Made by a program: the position numbers and the translations under genes. Positions 10,696 to 22,049 of a DNA stretch of 64,000 bases are shown here, in pieces; the first letter of the stretch is position 1, and every line of letters begins with the position of its first letter. Below the pieces are notes generated by a model. It did no database searches, had not been told where the DNA came from, and saw nothing but the letters and a program-made list of their open reading frames with translations. This DNA is from Prosopocoilus inquinatus (lineage: Eukaryota > Arthropoda > Insecta > Coleoptera > Lucanidae), in NCBI GenBank assembly GCA_036172665.1, contig CM069872.1, positions 43,448,101-43,512,100 on the forward strand, given 5' to 3'.

Positions 10696-11966
10696 TACAG
10701 GGTGTTTACTAAACATGCGATAAAATTGGAGCAGAGTGTTGGTGAGATTCAGTACGTCAAAAAAGTTCAAGTGAGCATATGTAGGATGTCCACAAAATTC
10801 GAGGTAAGCCGAAAATAGCGTTTTAAATACACTTTACCAAAACCATTTATTAACAAAAGTTATGCAGATTCCTATTTACTCGAAATTGATTTTAACTCTA
10901 TAGGGTACTTCTTTATTACGTTTCAGGTCAAATTAAAAAAATTTCAACGGAAAGCTGTACACATTATTACATGAGTAGTACTTGAAGAGCCGATGAAAAT
11001 GATGTATTATTTTAAATACTTTAGAGTTATTTCGTATTTTATAGGAGACGCATATTGCATGATTGGATAGCCCTTTTTATCTGCTCTCCAAAGACACTAA
11101 ACTTAATTTAACTTTAATACCCTTAATAATAATAATAACCTTATGGAATAAAACGAGATCACTTCAATTACTGTTAATTAATTAATAAACTTATATAGAT
11201 GTACTGTATGATATTGAAATTCAGAAACGTATGATAAAAAAAAAGATGCAACACATTCCTGAATGTTATGTCAACATAATATAGTGAATTCTATTATGTA
11301 AGTTGATTAATTAATTAATAATAACTTAAGTGTTACTAAAGTTGAATGTATTAAGTTTACGGATTTAATAAGTTTACATAGGTTGTTCTATTAAAAATAG
11401 CCGAGTGATTTAACACTTTCTGGAAAAAACTCAGTCTTTGTTAATGACCATTCGACATTTAAAATTAGCAATTTTTTTGAAAATACAGATGTTGATAAAC
11501 AATTTTTTTTTTCTAATTTGAGAGCAGGCCATCTTTTAAAACAACCGCCAGGCAAAAGATTGAATCTGGATCGTCCTCGAATAAAATACGAAGTAAATCG
11601 AAAAGTACTGAATAAATCGACAAGTACTGGAAAGCAGTCAGTATGTTGTTATAACATTTTCATCGGCTCTTTTAAGTACTCGTCAGATATGTGATAATAT
11701 GTACAGCTTTCTTTTCAAAAAGCATAAATTTGGTCTGTAAGTTAATAAAGAAGCAGTCTGTATAATTAAACATAATTTTGAGTTATGTATCATGAAAACC
11801 TGTGTAGCTTTTGCTAATACTTTTTCTTTGGTAAAGTGTGTTTAAAATGTCGTTTTCGTATTTCCTCGGAATTTTGTGGACACTCTGTACATGTTCACTT
11901 GGACTTTCTTGACGCACTAGGCCTCAACGACTTAAATTTTGTCGCATGTTTAGTAAACACCTTGTA
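10696..11966. mobile_element. DNA transposon with about 300-bp TIRs, TA duplication
   Basis: The ends read TACAGGGTGTTTACTAAACA and, reversed, TACAAGGTGTTTACTAAACA. The two arms can be followed for about 300 bp each (10696-11008 and 11668-11966). Matched blocks include TGTGGACA, a GTAAAGTGT word and a GAGCCGATGAAAATG word at the inner edge. A TA dinucleotide sits outside each end. About 650 bp of AT-rich interior has no reading frame, so it is non-autonomous. Very long TIRs with TA duplication suggest a Tc1/mariner-driven element, but the superfamily is inferred. Confidence 0.78.
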
Positions 11967-12234
11967 TACACCCCGAGAAAGCATATTTTGATTGATTATG
12001 GACATTGTATTCACTTCTATTATTTTATTTGAACGACGCTGATTGATTCGACAGACTTGTTACTCAAAAATAATTGAAACAACAGTAAACGAGATTTGAC
12101 TTTTTTTTAAAAGATTGTATAAAGTGAAAGACAATTAAATGCTAACGAAATTTGTTTTATGATTAATTATTAATTAATTAATTGATGATACTACATTTTT
12201 AAAGGACAATCAGTTCTAGGATATATCGCAGGTA
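11967..12234. other. AT-rich non-coding DNA
   Basis: TTAATTAATTAATT runs at 12165-12182. No gene or repeat seen. Confidence 0.4.
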
Positions 12235-12267
12235 TTAAGATAACATTCAGAAGTTATGTTATCTTAA
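12235..12267. repeat. 12-bp-arm hairpin
   Basis: TTAAGATAACAT and its exact reverse complement ATGTTATCTTAA are separated by 9 nt. The core AAGATAAC recurs near 12570, close to the right arm of the neighbouring inverted-repeat pair. Confidence 0.6.
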
Positions 12268-12315
12268 CTGCATTTCATTTAAACGTATCGACAGTTATAT
12301 GTACGTAATTTGAAG

Positions 12316-12627
12316 CAATCAGGCTTACCAAATATCATTGGTGTTTAACATAAGGATATTGAGATGATGTATTCATCATAACACAATATGTGCAGTTATT
12401 TTGTAGTATTATTTTATGTTCCATTAGCACTAAATTTTATGATATTATGCACTTATCTGAATGATATTAAAGCACGGATGTTTCACACTAAAATTTGTCC
12501 TACATTAATATTACATTCATACTAAAATTTGTCCTTGCAATTAACTGCAGTGTTATTCAAGTGTAATTAAGATAACGTAACTGTTGGACGTTAGCTTAAC
12601 TCCCATAACACATTATAAGCCTGATTG
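12316..12627. repeat. Inverted-repeat pair enclosing about 290 bp
   Basis: CAATCAGGCTTA at 12316-12327 is repeated exactly in inverted orientation at 12616-12627. The interior holds a direct repeat of about 17 bp (ACTAAAATTTGTCCT at about 12489 and 12524). It could be a small DNA transposon, but I see no clear target duplication. Confidence 0.4.
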
Positions 12628-12683
12628 TCGTTCGAATAAGTGCATGTCAGATTACATGTTCCACCAATTGACCATTAAATAAT

Positions 12684-13440
12684 ACCACAAATTAAGTTGT
12701 ATACATTTTGTGAGTTTTTGATACTGAGAACGGTTCACAAATAACAGCGCTACTATCCTTAAGACCAATGATACATCAGAAGACTAAATAAAGATGTAAT
12801 TTAAATAGAAATAGGTTAAATAAATAACACCACAAATTCAGTTGTATCGATGATACAATATGTGAGTTTTTGATACTGAGAGTGATTCACAAATAACAAC
12901 GCTGTTATCCTTAACACCAATGATACATCAGAAGGCTAAATAAAGATGTAATTTAAATAGAAATAAGTTAAATAAATAAATAGAAATAAGTTAAATAATT
13001 AAGTTGTATCGATGATACAATATGTGAGTTTTTGATACTGAGAGTGGTTCACAAATAACAACGCTGTTATCCTTAACACCAATGATACATCAGAAGCCTG
13101 AATAAAGATGTAATTTAAATAGAAGTAGGTTAAATAAATAACACCACAAATTAAGTTGTATCGATGATATAATATGTGAGTTTTTGACACTGAGAGTGGT
13201 TCACAAATAACAACGCTGTTATCCTTAACACCAATGATACATCAGAAGGCTAAATAAATATGTAATTTAAACAGAAATAAGTTAAGTAAATAATACCACA
13301 AATTAAGTTGTATCGATGATACAATATGTGAGTTTTTGATACTGAGAGTGCCTCACAAATAACAACGCTGTTATCCTTAACACCAATGATGCATCAGAAG
13401 CCTGAATAAGGCCGTAACTTAAGGAAAAATAGGTGAAAGG
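12684..13440 (+). repeat. Tandem array, five units of about 145-165 bp
   Basis: Units start near 12684, 12829, 12994, 13143 and 13295. Each contains ATTAAGTTGTAT, GTGAGTTTTTGA, CTGAGAGTGGTTCACAAATA, a TTATCCTTAACACCAATGAT word and AAATAAAGATGTAATTTAAA. Units 2-5 hold the hairpin word TTGTATC-GAT-GATACAA, while unit 1 differs there. Unit 2 carries a local duplication of the AAATAGAAATAAGTTAAAT segment. The last unit degenerates into unique sequence. The 63-codon minus frame at 12999-13190 simply translates the repeat. Confidence 0.88.
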
Positions 13441-13702
13441 TGCTTTGGAAATCAGGAAACATTAGTTCAGTTTTTTGTTAATTCATCAAATGTCTTAATC
13501 ATCACCCAAAATTTCACGTTTTGCTGCATGGATTGACAACATTTTTAAGTCTGTAATTTAATACAGTGAAACGTTGTTTAAAGAATAATTATGAAAGGTG
13601 TTCTCATCGAAGTTCTTCTATAAATTGGGAGTGCGACGTTTTCTTTTGAAATTATTTATTTGCAGATTTTGGCAAGAAAATGTTTTCCTAAGCTGTTGAA
13701 AA

Positions 13703-14012
13703 CCGTGTGATTTGCGGTCCAGTGTAAAAATTAGCGTGGGTTTATAGTGAAAAATCTTACATATTCACTTAAAAACGAGTTAATAATAAACCTTCGAACT
13801 TCGGAGTCACATTAGTTTAGTGGTAAAACATTCGACATGTAACTGAAGTGCCCCGGGTTCGATTCCCAGGTGTAACAGAATTTTTCTGTTTTCTTGTTAG
13901 TGTTTCATCGCTTAATTAATTTATTACTTACACTAACAATATCCTTCCATTTAGTTTGTGAAAATGTGTTAATTTTAACATAAAAAATCGGTGTGGACCG
14001 CAAACAACACCG
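13703..14012. mobile_element. Inverted-repeat element enclosing a tRNA-like core
   Basis: The word TTTGCGGTCCA on the left (13711) faces TGGACCGCAAA on the right (13994), and imperfect complementarity covers about 25-30 bp per side. The tRNA-like sequence at 13806-13876 sits in the middle. A short inverted-repeat transposon carrying Pol III promoter boxes is an unusual combination. No clear target duplication was found, so the borders are approximate. Confidence 0.45.
13806..13876 (+). other. tRNA-like sequence (decayed tRNA or SINE head)
   Basis: These 71 nt fold partly as a cloverleaf. The acceptor pairs GTCACAT with GTGTAAC (six of seven, counting a wobble). The D stem is GTTT/AAAC around AGTGGTA. 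The T arm is CCGGG-TTCGATT-CCCAG (four of five). The anticodon stem TTCGA/CTGAA is weak and position 33 is not T, so it is unlikely to be a working tRNA. The B box GGTTCGATTCC is perfect and could still recruit TFIIIC. Confidence 0.6.
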
Positions 14013-14768
14013 GTCGGTGTTATTATTTTCAGTGCAGTTCAATCTGCAGTTCTTTAAAGAAAAATTTGAACCGTGCTTTCATTATTCAGTTAAGTGCGAG
14101 TGTTTCGTGTGAAATAATATGTAAGAAACTATTTTGCGTTTGAATCAACGGATTTTTTGTTAGATTTTTTGAACACGAAGCTTTGGAATCTTGCAGACTT
14201 ACTTTAATTGAAATAGAATTGAATTTTTTTTAATAAAACCACAAAGAGAAATAATTTGAATTATGTGGAAAGTTCTCGGCGGAGTTTTTTTTTTTGATAA
14301 CGATATTAAAAGAGCTCTCAAATGAAAGTAAAAACTTAAATGTACATATAACGTCTTTTTTATAACGGGGTTTCCTTTTTAGGAAAGTTTCATTAAATTT
14401 AAGAATCCAACGGTGTGGTTTCTTTCGTTGCGTTGGCGTGTTGCGGTCGAATCGAATGTTCTTGTAATTTCTTTTGTAAAAATTTGGCCTTTTCTGTTAC
14501 ACTTACATTTTGTTAGCAATAACTAATTTACTATTAAACTTTTAAACTAAAAGTAAATTAAAAAACCTTTCTTCATTTCTTTGTACCTTTTACTATACTT
14601 ACTTTAGGCCTTTCTGCTATTTTTAATTTGTACTCCTAATTGTTATTTTAATTTTTTGCTTGCCCTTTGATTTTCTCATGTACGTCGTGTTCATTCCTTC
14701 TTTGATTTCTTTTAATTATTCAGCATTTATCTGATTCGTTTTTTATTTTTTTCTTTGATTATGTAAAA
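14013..14768. other. AT-rich non-coding DNA
   Basis: Pyrimidine-rich plus strand from about 14470. No gene seen. Confidence 0.4.
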
Positions 14769-15187
14769 GCGTGCAGACGGGGTTGAAACCCCCTTTTCAT
14801 CCAATTTTGTCCCTAATTCTTTTAACAATCCGTACAAAGTTGAATCTCTATATTCTTCGTTCGTGGCGTTTCGGGTTTCGTTTTCCACGGATTGCTCGAA
14901 TGGCGTTTACTTATATTTTTGGAATCGGTCCACTCCTTACCTCTTTCCCAGCTTACTTAATATTACAAAATATATTCCAATAAAAGAGACATTTTTGTAG
15001 AATCACAAAAAGACGATTGCAAACAAAATAATAGGTGAATTTAATTAAATTAATAATTAACATCAGTTATCAACAAATCGGTAATTTCTAAAAACAATAG
15101 CTTTTGTTAGATGCTAAATTTTTAAGCAACAATAATTTTATTTCATTTCAACTCACCCTCGCCGGTTGTGGATACTTTTTAGGTACA
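14769..15187 (+). repeat. Dispersed repeat, copy A
   Basis: This copy shares with 22460-23028 an ordered set of words: GGGTTGAAA, CTTTTCATC, an ATCGGTCCA/GTCGGTCCA block, a GATTGCAAAC/GATTACAAAC word followed by AAATAATA, TTTTTAAG, and the final CTCACCCT-GC-GGT-GTGGAT. The order and spacing are kept over about 400 bp. A 70-codon plus frame here is not conserved in copy B. Confidence 0.7.
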
Positions 15188-15248
15188 CTTTATTTAAGTA
15201 AATTACGAAAATTGAATGATCGAAAAATTTTTGAACTTTGACAACTCA

Positions 15249-15371
15249 TAGCGTTTTCGATTGGAGTGCACCATGTGCACTGAGGGCATTTTCATCTTAT
15301 TTTAACCTTATGGAATAAAACGAAATGAAGATATAGTGAGTACACATAATGCACCCCAATTGAGAACGTTA
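15249..15371. mobile_element. Hairpin MITE, about 123 bp
   Basis: TAGCGTTTTCGATTGGAGTG on the left pairs with CCCCAATTGAGAACGTTA on the right, and the arms continue through the TGTGCACT and ATTTTCATC blocks. Nearly the whole element is self-complementary. The end sequence resembles the inverted repeat at 15720, suggesting one family. No target duplication is evident. Confidence 0.65.
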
Positions 15372-15719
15372 TTAATTATGAGGAGTATTGAGATGCGTGT
15401 CAAAAAGACTACACACTTATGATAAACAGAAGAGACACTTTCTAGATGACAGGAAATCATGTACCGTGGCAAGTGCATTGTTGAACTCCTTTCCCATTAG
15501 AAAAACGAAGTCTTTATATGAATCTAAATGACCTAATTTCCAGTCTACATGGGCTTTGTATTAGGCGTTGGTTTTGGAAAATCCTGATGACTCATTCTAC
15601 TTTATTGGCAGCGGTTATTATGTAACTGATATCGATGTAGGACAAAGTTTACTTGTGGGAACCAGGAACCCTTACATAATAATTTCTTCTGTTACATGGT
15701 CCCTCACCGGTGTTCCAAT

Positions 15720-15850
15720 AGGCGTTTACGATAATTGGAGCGCTTCATGGATCGTGGTAGAAAAGTAAGATAGGACGAGTGCATTTAATGTAAGTAAGAG
15801 TGAGAGAATAGATTAACCGGTATATTCTGCTCCAATTATCGTAAACGCCT
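15720..15850. mobile_element. Inverted-repeat element, perfect 22-bp termini
   Basis: The word starting AGGCGTTTACGATAATTGG at 15720 is repeated without mismatch in inverted orientation ending at 15850, with about 87 bp between. The perfect termini suggest a young or actively maintained copy. The 66-codon frame at 15568-15768 runs into the left terminus and is not convincing. Confidence 0.7.
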
Positions 15851-15999
15851 AATGATATTTTACGTTCCGCAAAGCATTGCATAATGCAAGCTTGTTGCTT
15901 TCTTTTTACTATAATGCCCTTGATATCATTTCTAATTACATTGTGAACTGACGAATGTTTTCGTTACGTAACGGTACATGTGCTATCTAAAGCTAAATT

Positions 16000-16340
16000 T
16001 AATTTAGGGAAAATATTGCTTAATTTATGTTTAAAATCCAGATCGGATTTGTGCCAGGTGACGCAGCTTTAGATCCTACCGGGCGATTTCTTTTTATTTT
16101 CGTTCCTCAGCTGGCGTTCTTTTACTGCGAAAACAAAAGCAACCAGTCCTACGTAAATCGCAGGCAGCACGAGCATCACCGGCACACAGGCGAGCGACAT
16201 TTTGTCGAACGTGAAGGCTTTTAGCTTCTTTTAATCCGGCACGATATCCGGGTCGCTTTGAGACAGGCGGGCGTTATCAAAATCTCGTTTCTCTTGCGCT
16301 TTCGCGAGCAATTAGGTCGGGCAGGCGCTGATTATTAAAT
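16000..16340. other. GC-richer island around the antisense small ORF
   Basis: Balanced composition with several CpG words, unlike its flanks, and single-copy in the window. It contains the minus-strand reading frame at 16069-16200 and may be conserved either as coding or as regulatory sequence. Confidence 0.3.
16069..16200 (-). CDS. Putative 43-residue single-pass membrane peptide
   Basis: The start codon lies at 16200-16198 in the context ACAAAATG, which fits the insect initiation consensus well. An in-frame TAA about 30 bases upstream fixes it as the first Met. The peptide begins MSLACVPVML and stays hydrophobic to about residue 26 (a signal or membrane-anchor segment). It then turns basic (KERQLRN, NKKK) and ends at TAA 16071-16069. 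Hydrophobic helix followed by a positive tail predicts a type III or tail-in anchor. A weak donor (CCG|GTAGGA) lies just before the stop, so this could instead be the first coding exon of a longer protein. I do not recognise the family. A frame this short can arise by chance. Confidence 0.33.
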   Translation of the reverse strand: MSLACVPVMLVLPAIYVGLVAFVFAVKERQLRNENKKKSPGRI

Positions 16341-18680
16341 TTTGTTATTAAAATTTCTTTTCGCTTTACATCTTTTGAAGGGATGTATGTAAACATCTTT
16401 ATGTGCATAATTGCCGACGAATAAACAGGTTCACAAACAGCCAGAAGTGCTAGAATTTAACATTTTTTTTTATTTCATAAATTATTAAATACCTTTCTTC
16501 ACAAAAACATTCACTCAAAAAATTTAATAATTTAAATTTTGTTACAGAAAGGGTGAAATTTTTTTATCGACATTTGACAGAAACTAAAATGGTCATATTT
16601 TTAACGCCCTTTTCTGCAGTTCTTATTCTTTTATTGTATTAAAATCGTTTTAAAAAATTAACAACATGTGAGTCCCTTTTATTAAATGTGCTTCTTTAAG
16701 TAATAAAGAATAGTAAATTACGATGTACAGAGTTGATGAATTCAATTTTATACATACAACAAACTCATTAGTTTATAAAAATCATGATTAGGGTACGGAA
16801 TTTTTTATTTTGTTCGGTTTTTTGAGGACAGAACGGCAATGAGCGCATGCACAGTTACTCATCGTTGCAGCGCTATCTATCACCGCACCTTGTGCCGCCT
16901 CGGCTGCATTTAACCGAAAAATATATAACTTGCTGACTTAATCATAGCAAACAGGCAGTACAGTGTAAGTTTTATTAATGAGAACACCCTTTATTATTTT
17001 AATTATTAACTAATACAAGAAACTATAAAAATGACCTAAATATACATGGATTTTTATATAGATTATATTCATGTTAATAGTTTTCTGTATACAGGATATG
17101 CAATTTTCTATTTTAATGGAAAACCCTATACATTATTAACATATTTTGATTTTCCGAGTTATGAATTCAATTCAAATATACGTATATGTGTATTGTGTAA
17201 TTTTTTAATTTGTTTTTGTGTTAATTCATCAAAAGAAATTTTTAAGGTAATGGGAAACAAAATTAAATAAAAATATCGTTAAATGACGTTTCTGCTTGGA
17301 ATTTAGTAGATTTTTTTTCAATAAACATCAAGCAGATATGGTATTTAGGCTTAAATTCTAGCTGGAGACATAATTTCTTAATCCACGACTTTCTGTGGAT
17401 GACTTTGTTACAGGCTCATTTTGATTTAGATGCTTTACTCCATTCTGTTACTACATATAAACTAGGCCGTGCCCGTTCGTTTTTGTTACAGCCTGCTGAT
17501 GGATTTTTCGAGATTTTTTCGAGACGGTTCGCTTTTTAAATACTTAGGTCAGATTGCGTATAATTCACTCTCCCTACTGAGTGAATTCTAGTCTTCAATT
17601 CTCCCGTTTTGTTGAGTTATTCGCCAAAGCATTTCTGCAAATAATTTCTTTATCCGGTGGCCATTGTTAGTCGTCATCGTTGCCAATATAATTCGATATT
17701 TTGACGGTCGATTTTGCTAAGAGTTTCTAGTGAATGTTACGCTAAAAGTGGGACTCCGCTGACCTCCCTGTTCGCCCTTCACTGGGAGTTGTCCTCAAGA
17801 CCAGTGTTAACCCAGCACTTTTGGTCACCTGAGTTCATCTTCGCTCCAATTATTGCGGGAGCCGTTAAGGTTATCATAACCTCCTATGACGCCAGCTTAA
17901 TCGAAAGCGAAGTTACACTTCTTCTGTGTGAATACTCAAGCTATTGTCAGGTTTAGTTGATCCTATTGTTTATAAAACTTTTGTTGGTTTATTTTCTTTG
18001 GACTGACTTGGTGAGTTTTCTTGTTTCCTTTTTGGAGTTTTACTTGGGGCTTCTTGTTCACTTGTAGGCAATTTTTGTTCCGCTGCCTTTTTTTTATCGA
18101 ATCATTCTGAGATGTACCAGACGATTGACCAGCTCCAGGCCGCTCAAACTATTCGGTCCGTTGAAGATCTAGATCCTAAGTCTTGCTGTTCGTTAAGAAA
18201 TCACCTTGTTGCTTGCATGAGAATTTCTGGACGCGGCATATTATTCTGTGCGATCCTCGCAACGTAGACAACTTCATCCCGGGGTGAATCTTTTCATTTT
18301 CCTATTCATCGTGAATGGTCGTTGTCAATCGTATATTCCGTAATATTATTTTCATTCAAATGTCAAATAAATTCAAGCCACTTTGTGTAATTTTGTTGAT
18401 GAATTTCGCTTTACTTTTGTATAGTCAGTTTATTTCAATATAATTTAATTTATATTAAATTTAATTCTCATTTTTACATTAATTCAATTTAATCACTGTT
18501 TTTGCTTGTTTTTCAGTAAATACGTACGTATCAATTCATGTGTATTACATATTTGAAGACATTTTTGAATTTTGAGTTTAATCAATATCGAAATTTGACT
18601 TTTTTAATTGAAGTACTACCTTGTCCGACGAAAATTATTATAAAATATATAATTATTTTGTACCAAACACTTATAAATTT
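16341..18680. other. Non-coding DNA, no gene seen
   Basis: Short plus-strand frames at 17046 and 17714 show no domain, conserved start context or splice logic. A GC-richer patch at 17720-17900 is not repeated in the window. Confidence 0.4.
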
Positions 18681-18720
18681 TCCTGAAGAAGTTGTCAAAC
18701 GCATAGCGAAACGTCAATAT
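18681..18720 (+). repeat. Retroelement 3'-tail-like motif
   Basis: CCTGAAGAAG, then GCATAGCGAAACGTC, has the layout of the CTGAAGATGGC...GCCGAAACGTC motif commonly found near the 3' end of insect Penelope-like and some LINE elements. A related version lies on the minus strand at 34229-34300. No RT coding is visible immediately upstream. Confidence 0.35.
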
Positions 18721-20199
18721 ATATCTCAATTTTTCAGAGTTTCCGCTACAAAATAATTACGTATTCTATAATAGTTTTTTTTTTGTTGATATTATTGCTA
18801 CTTTATTTTTGCGTATTTTGAATTGTTGTCTTGCGCACCTCCACCTTTTTTTAAACTGAAATTATTTATGGTTGGGTGTAATAGATACCTTTAGTATATT
18901 TATTTTACTTGGCGTCTACCGGTAAAAAAATTTAAACAAACCTCTATTGTGGATTTCCTTTTTTTTTATTCACGACCCACTCTCCGCAATTCTTGAGCTG
19001 CCGCAGGTATTACGCAGTGTCCTACTGTGATGACGATAATTCATCATCGGAGAATTCAGTGTACGCAGGTAACAGCTGCCACATTGTACTTATGTACACT
19101 ATCGTCAACACGGTTTAAGCCGTTACAATTTGCCTCCAACGTAGTTTACACGGTCATAATTACTTTAAATTGATACAAACAGTCGTTATTAAACAAAATA
19201 TGTGATCTCGCAGTAGATTTTGTGTATTAACATTTTATATAGGAGTATCATTTATAACGCAAACATTACTTTGAGATTTGTCCTAATTATGACAGATATA
19301 TCGCTCTTGAGGTAAATTTCAAATTGATATTTTCGCCGATGTTTGATATTCTGTGACGTGCAAAAGCGCGCGTGAATGTTTGAAAGACATTGAAATGTTC
19401 AAAGAGTTTCGCGCGGTGTTAGGATGCGGTAATAGCGTACGTTTACATCTTGAATTCGTAATCTTTATTCCGTTCCTTGGAAGAATACGGTTACGTTTCC
19501 GATTTTCACTATTTCTGTTACTTTTTTTAGAATACCGTGTCTTTCATTGCATGTTATGCATATAAAGAACAGCGCAAAATATTCACTGCTTTCATGACTT
19601 GAATACAGCGAGAGTTGGATTTATAACGTAATCGATTTACGTGCACATGAATGTAGTTTTTAAAGTTGTCTTTTTTCTAATTGGAAGAAGAAGATTAACT
19701 ATTATTTAATGCAATTACCCGTTCAGTGTACTCAGCATACTTTAATCATTCCACACTTTAACCTTAACAGGATGAACAAGTAGGTGGTCTCCCTTTCTTT
19801 TACGCGTTCAATCTTGACTATATTTTTATGTGACAGTTACGGGACAAACAAGTGGGGGTCCCTCTTTCATTTACATGTGTTTAATCACGAGTATATTTTG
19901 ACGGAGTGTAACGTGCCGATTAGGTGTGCGTCAACCTTACATTCTCTTGCTTTCGGATTTCCTCTTTTGTTAACTCAGACATTTCGGAAACTGAAAATCA
20001 TTTAATAAATTCGAAAACATTATTGACAAAAGGACAAAATCAAAAGAAAAAGACTGAAATTGCTGTATAATATTTTCACACAAAGGAGAGTTTTTATGAG
20101 AATTACGTGACGTCTTTTTTTAGTAAGCTTTCATCTCCTTTGTCGTAACAATATAAAAGTTCTTGAAAAGCCTTGTAACATTATCGACGATATTTAATT
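18721..20199. other. AT-rich non-coding DNA
   Basis: No gene supported. Frames at 19353 and 19784 lack any recognisable feature. Confidence 0.4.
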
Positions 20200-20500
20200 T
20201 AGGAAAGAGCCGCCAGAATTAATTATTGTTACACGATCGTTCCCCAAATGGTAAGCAAGTAGAGGACACAACCGGAGGTCACGATGTGACGGTCTCGAAT
20301 GAGGCGGATGCCGTATTTGCGAGCCTCGGATAATAAATTAACCTTTTTTCGAAGCTCTGCTTTAGGAGATAATTAAAACGCAGCCGTTTTCATTTGGCCG
20401 CGTTAAACGAACGGCCAGGCGAAATGTGATTGCGTTAAGGATGCGGACCGGCTTCGGTGTAATTTAATTCCGAGTGGAACTTCGGATTTGCAAGCAATTA
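20200..20500. other. GC-richer unique island
   Basis: Composition and low repetitiveness contrast with the flanks. TAATTA-type words (AATTAATTATTG, TAATTAAAAC) are mixed with CpG-rich words. No frame is open through it. Confidence 0.28.
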
Positions 20501-20984
20501 TTTAGGATCCGTCTTTAGTACATCTGTTGTAATGCAATCATTAACAGGAAATGTCTCTAAAACTTGTTCCTATTTTTTTTTTTTTAATCTGAATATGATG
20601 TAAATTTACTTAAAAGCTAACGAGATAGGAAAAGTAAATATCATTTTGTAAATCAAATACATGTACCATTTTGAGCCTTGCTGCGAGTCGGCTAGATTGC
20701 AATGGAGTTCTCAAGCATCCTCTACATACCCATTTAGGTTCGAATTAGGACTTCAATATAAAAGAATAGCCCGACAACTCCATAGTGACCGATCAACAAG
20801 CTTAATTTACGCACGGCCAGCGCGTAATTGCGTCACGACAACTCGTGACATGAATTTTGATCTTAAATTATACGAAAAATAACGAATATAACCATCCATA
20901 CTATTGCCCCATATAAACAGTCTTTCAGAAATAATTGAAGAACACGTTACTGTCTCCCACTCAACGCGAATAAGGATTACTTGT

Positions 20985-21091
20985 ACCAAACCCTTAAGCC
21001 GAGCTTAACTTTAAGCGTCTCATAGAATTAGAATTAGAGTTACATAACCTCAAATATTACATTAAATTTAAGCTCGGCTTAAGTGTTTGAT
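20985..21091. mobile_element. Hairpin MITE, about 107 bp
   Basis: CTTAAGCCGAGCTTAA on the left is exactly matched in inverted orientation by TTAAGCTCGGCTTAAG on the right. Looser pairing extends to CAAACCC/GTGTTTG outside and CTTTAA/TTAAAT inside. A 65-bp centre has no coding. Confidence 0.65.
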
Positions 21092-22049
21092 GCAATTGAC
21101 CTTAAGAGCCATGCACTTAGATCCTGACGGGATGTGAGGCAATCGTTGATGGCGATAGTCCTTTACCCATGTCATGCCAATTAAAATTAAATTAAATTTG
21201 AGAGACTATACTCATAACTATCACGCACAAAGCGGTCAGCGCGATGGTCTTTGTCAAATATTTTTTATAGTGTATTACCGGCCTTACCATTTCCTTCCGA
21301 CTTCTTCTAAAATGGAAAGAAAAGACTAAGATTATTTTACACTTGACCAGCTATTGGATAACTTGTTGAGGATAAATTTGTCCAAAAAATGGTCAAAACT
21401 TTGTGAACATTCAAATCGCCAGTCGTTGAGATATTGGCTTAGCATGTTTCCAAAATGAAGACGTCCTGTCCTATTCCTGTGTTGTATTTTTTTTTGTAAC
21501 AAGAAGTTCCTTATAAAGACGTCGAAGATGGTGAAGGTGGCGTATGTTACGAGTTATAAGACACATCAATGGAGATGAACATTTTTTTTTCATCAGGATT
21601 ACAGATAGACGAATGAATACGATTATTTTTTAAGCTTTCGCTGAAAAGCAAGATTCGTAAGCTCAATCAAAGATAACTTGGTTGTCTGTCTAATCACCAA
21701 ATATTTTTAATATTGTGTGCTAATTCCTACCTACACGCTTTGAACGTCCACACGAAGATACATATTGAAACAAAATGCACCTTTTTAAGTGTTGCCTCAA
21801 GAGAAAAAACGCCTTACACAAACTCCTGTGATTCCCAATTGTTCCCACGTTGAAACTTCCACTGCCTCGATTCCTTATTTCTCTTAATAATTTTTTCCCT
21901 TCCTTTCTGTAGCTCAGTTGGGGTTATAGTTTGCCTCTAGCAATCTTTTCCGTTCTTATTCCATCCTTTCTTTTTTCCTTCATTTTAGTGAAAATCTCAG
22001 TTCTGTTTTTTTCAACTTAGTTCTGTGGTTGTCTATTGTTGATTCGTTT

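Noticed and set aside
12684..13440. CRISPR array
   Set aside because: Units are contiguous near-identical repeats of about 150 bp without variable spacers, in a eukaryotic sequence.
13806..13876. Functional tRNA gene
   Set aside because: The anticodon stem is weak and position 33 is not T. It lies within an inverted-repeat element, so a decayed tRNA or SINE head is more likely.
17046..17956. 74- and 80-codon plus frames
   Set aside because: No domain, no initiation context and no splice signals around them.
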